A stretch of DNA of 21,013 bases, taken from assembly GCA_000934455.1 (NCBI GenBank), contig KN889613.1:27717-48729 (forward strand), given 5' to 3'. This DNA is from Apostichopus parvimensis. Its lineage: Eukaryota; Echinodermata; Holothuroidea; Aspidochirotida; Stichopodidae. The notes under the pieces were generated by a model. It had not been told where the DNA came from. It searched no databases and was given only the letters and a program-made list of their open reading frames with translations. Both the position numbers and the translations under genes were made by a program. Positions 19,705 to 21,013 of the stretch are shown in pieces (the stretch's first letter is position 1; every line of letters starts with the position of its first letter).

Positions 19705-20048
19705 CGGGTATCTGCATTTTCTCTTTAGTTTAAATTGTTCCTATTTCTAGTTTTGCACTTTTTGACACTTTTCAGCTTTTTTCTACATATTTTTTACAAA
19801 TTTTCATTTCATAATTTCTATCACTTTTAAGATCTCTTACACTTCTTACACTTTTTGGCATACCTTAACTTACTTCTTAAATTTCTATATTCTTACATAT
19901 TTTTTTTATAAATATCTTCACATATTTTTTTTTATAAATTTCTTACTCACATTTATTGCGGAGCAGGAAAAACGTTTTGATTTTCGATATGTAATATTTT
20001 TTTTACATCGGTTCAATAAATGATTTGAAATTTGAAGATGAAAAAAAA

Positions 20049-20693
20049 GTATAGAAGATGTACTCCGGATTTTTTAGCGTCGTCTAAAGTTTTAACTTTC
20101 ACTAAATTTCGTTGTCAATGAACTTGTCGTGAACTACCCGCGTTATTTACTGATCTCGTTGAACGTCAACCATATAAAATCGTGTCACCTACGGTGTTAA
20201 ACTGCAGATCAGAATTTGAAAATAATGAAAATATTGGACTTATTTTTTCCGTCTAGTATATAACTAGTCAAATTCGTCAGTAAGTCCAGATATTTCACTG
20301 AACTCTGTAATTTAACTACTTTTAATTCTTTAAACTTAAAAACTAATACGAAATATATTGGATTACGAGTTTGAAACATTTGCCAAAGTCGTGTGGATTA
20401 ATATTTCCCACTAGACTACCAAAACGGCAATGATTGTTCAATCGAGGAAATTTAAGACACTCTTTCCTTTGCAATGCAACATGATAGTTAACAATAACAG
20501 AAACATTAGTAGACTATATTGTTATAACATTCTCTTTACAAAATACAAGGAAACTAACGATAACTACATAGCTACCTTGATCTCGCTTATAGATAACTGC
20601 ACAAATACCGTTTATTAAAATCCCGTGGATTCAAAGTGTTTGCGATAAGCCGTCACAAATTTGATAATGAGAAATATACGGTGGAAAACTTAC
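20049..20693. other. Unassigned sequence right of the LINE
   Basis: No gene is supportable. A 62-codon plus frame at 20430-20618 is Asn/Ile-rich and looks like AT-rich chance sequence. Confidence 0.4.
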
Positions 20694-20748
20694 AATGTCT
20701 TCTTTTTCTAACACGAATATGGACATACTAATATGCGCATGCACATCG
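20694..20748 (-). CDS. Candidate 55-bp internal exon (weak)
   Basis: On the minus strand a good acceptor (AACCCCTATTTCCACAG) is followed by C plus 18 open codons reading DVHAHISMSIFVLEKEDI, then GTAAGT. The other two frames are closed. No partner exon was found and no family was recognised. It lies between the SINE and the LINE. Confidence 0.17.
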
Positions 20749-20869
20749 CTGTGGAAATAGGGGTTAACGAAATCAGCTAACTAGATTCGATGACTTTATA
20801 GGCCTACTTAAACATTCAAAACGAAAAAAGCAATCGAAGTCAACGGTTCGTGATAATCCGGCTAATATT

Positions 20870-20932
20870 CCGATTCGAACCCGGGCCTCCCGCTTTATAT
20901 GCGGACACCCTAACCAACTGTGCCATGGGCAC
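20870..20932 (-). mobile_element. tRNA-derived SINE head
   Basis: On the minus strand the sequence starts GTGCCCATGGCACAGTTGG. It contains a perfect pol III A box TGGCACAGTTGG (20925-20914) and a B box GGTTCGAAT (20881-20873) at tRNA-like spacing. An anticodon arm TCCGC/GCGGG with loop ATATAAA lies between them. The T arm is partly intact. The acceptor stem does not close (GTGCCCA has no partner downstream), so this is not a functional tRNA gene. Sequence further left (to about 20760) is probably the SINE body, but its tail is not defined. The internal promoter may still be readable by RNA polymerase III, which is an inference. Confidence 0.7.
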
Positions 20933-20989
20933 TGACTGAATGTCCAGAGGTTCGACACCGGCAAGGAAGGTCGTAATTCCACTGTAGGC

Positions 20990-21013
20990 GTTTACCGTTC
21001 GAAACCGGTAAGG
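20990..21013. repeat. Short inverted repeat at window end
   Basis: TTACCG, spacer TTCGAAAC, CGGTAA. It is cut close to the window edge, so its full extent is unknown. Confidence 0.5.

Larger units (their letters stand above)
17130..20048 (+). mobile_element. 5'-truncated, decayed L2/CR1-type LINE
   Basis: A non-LTR retrotransposon remnant in plus orientation. Order along the DNA: endonuclease remnants (17152-17530), linker (17540-17826), reverse transcriptase motifs (18011-18640), a 0.4-kb interruption, C-terminal region ending at TAA (19702-19704), then a T-rich 3' UTR and the tail CAATAAATGATTTGAAATTT followed by GAAGATG and an A8 run. The N-terminal part of the endonuclease and everything before it are missing. 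The left limit coincides with the end of the CAGGGGG element. The motif set (DFSKA-like, SSDH, FIDY.SAFNTI, TPQGCP, FADDTTV, FFPSAVKLFN) matches the L2/CR1 group by my knowledge of those proteins. No target duplication could be defined. Dead by frameshifts. Confidence 0.88.

Noticed and set aside
20870-20932. Functional tRNA gene (Tyr-like anticodon ATA)
   Set aside because: The acceptor stem does not pair and the T stem is imperfect. A tRNA-derived SINE explains it better.

Overview
Eukaryotic, AT-rich, non-coding-looking DNA with many old transposable elements. The frequent TAGGCCTA-type words, the family of LINE and the aggtcaaaggtca tandem repeats point to a marine invertebrate deuterostome, most likely an echinoderm (sea cucumber or relative). 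This is inference from sequence character, not a database match. No prokaryotic operon, rRNA gene, intact tRNA gene or CRISPR array is visible. No long protein-coding gene can be demonstrated; the window could be intergenic or intronic.

Left part (1-10.8 kb): a 14-copy minisatellite of about 40 bp (449-1004), a short (AT)9 tract, and one 360-bp MITE (3793-4152) with TTAA target duplications and TTAAAGG termini typical of the Kolobok/T2 group. The rest is unique sequence holding only weak exon candidates on the minus strand. The best is a phase-compatible two-exon pair at 1913-1588. A charge-rich broken reading frame lies at 5564-5045.

Middle part (10.8-16.4 kb): a second copy of the same MITE (10809-11171), then a 1008-bp non-autonomous hAT element (12916-13923) with an exact 8-bp target duplication TATATGAA and a second inverted-repeat unit nested inside. 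Next come two blocks of a degenerate 127-146-bp tandem repeat (14350-14910, 15683-15932) that carries DR1 and DR4 nuclear-receptor half-site arrangements. A 22-bp palindromic minisatellite (16256-16402) with an inverted copy upstream ends this part.

Right part (16.4-21 kb): a short CAGGGGG-ended hAT-like MITE (16769-17129) directly abuts a 5'-truncated, heavily frameshifted L2/CR1-type LINE (about 17130-20048). The LINE keeps recognisable endonuclease and reverse-transcriptase motifs and is split by about 0.4 kb of foreign sequence (18739-19158). The window ends in a tRNA-derived SINE head on the minus strand (20932-20870).

I found no convincing new biological system. The most interesting items are the two complete T2/Kolobok-like MITEs, the nested hAT insertion, the tandem repeat that spreads nuclear-receptor half-sites, and the palindromic minisatellite.
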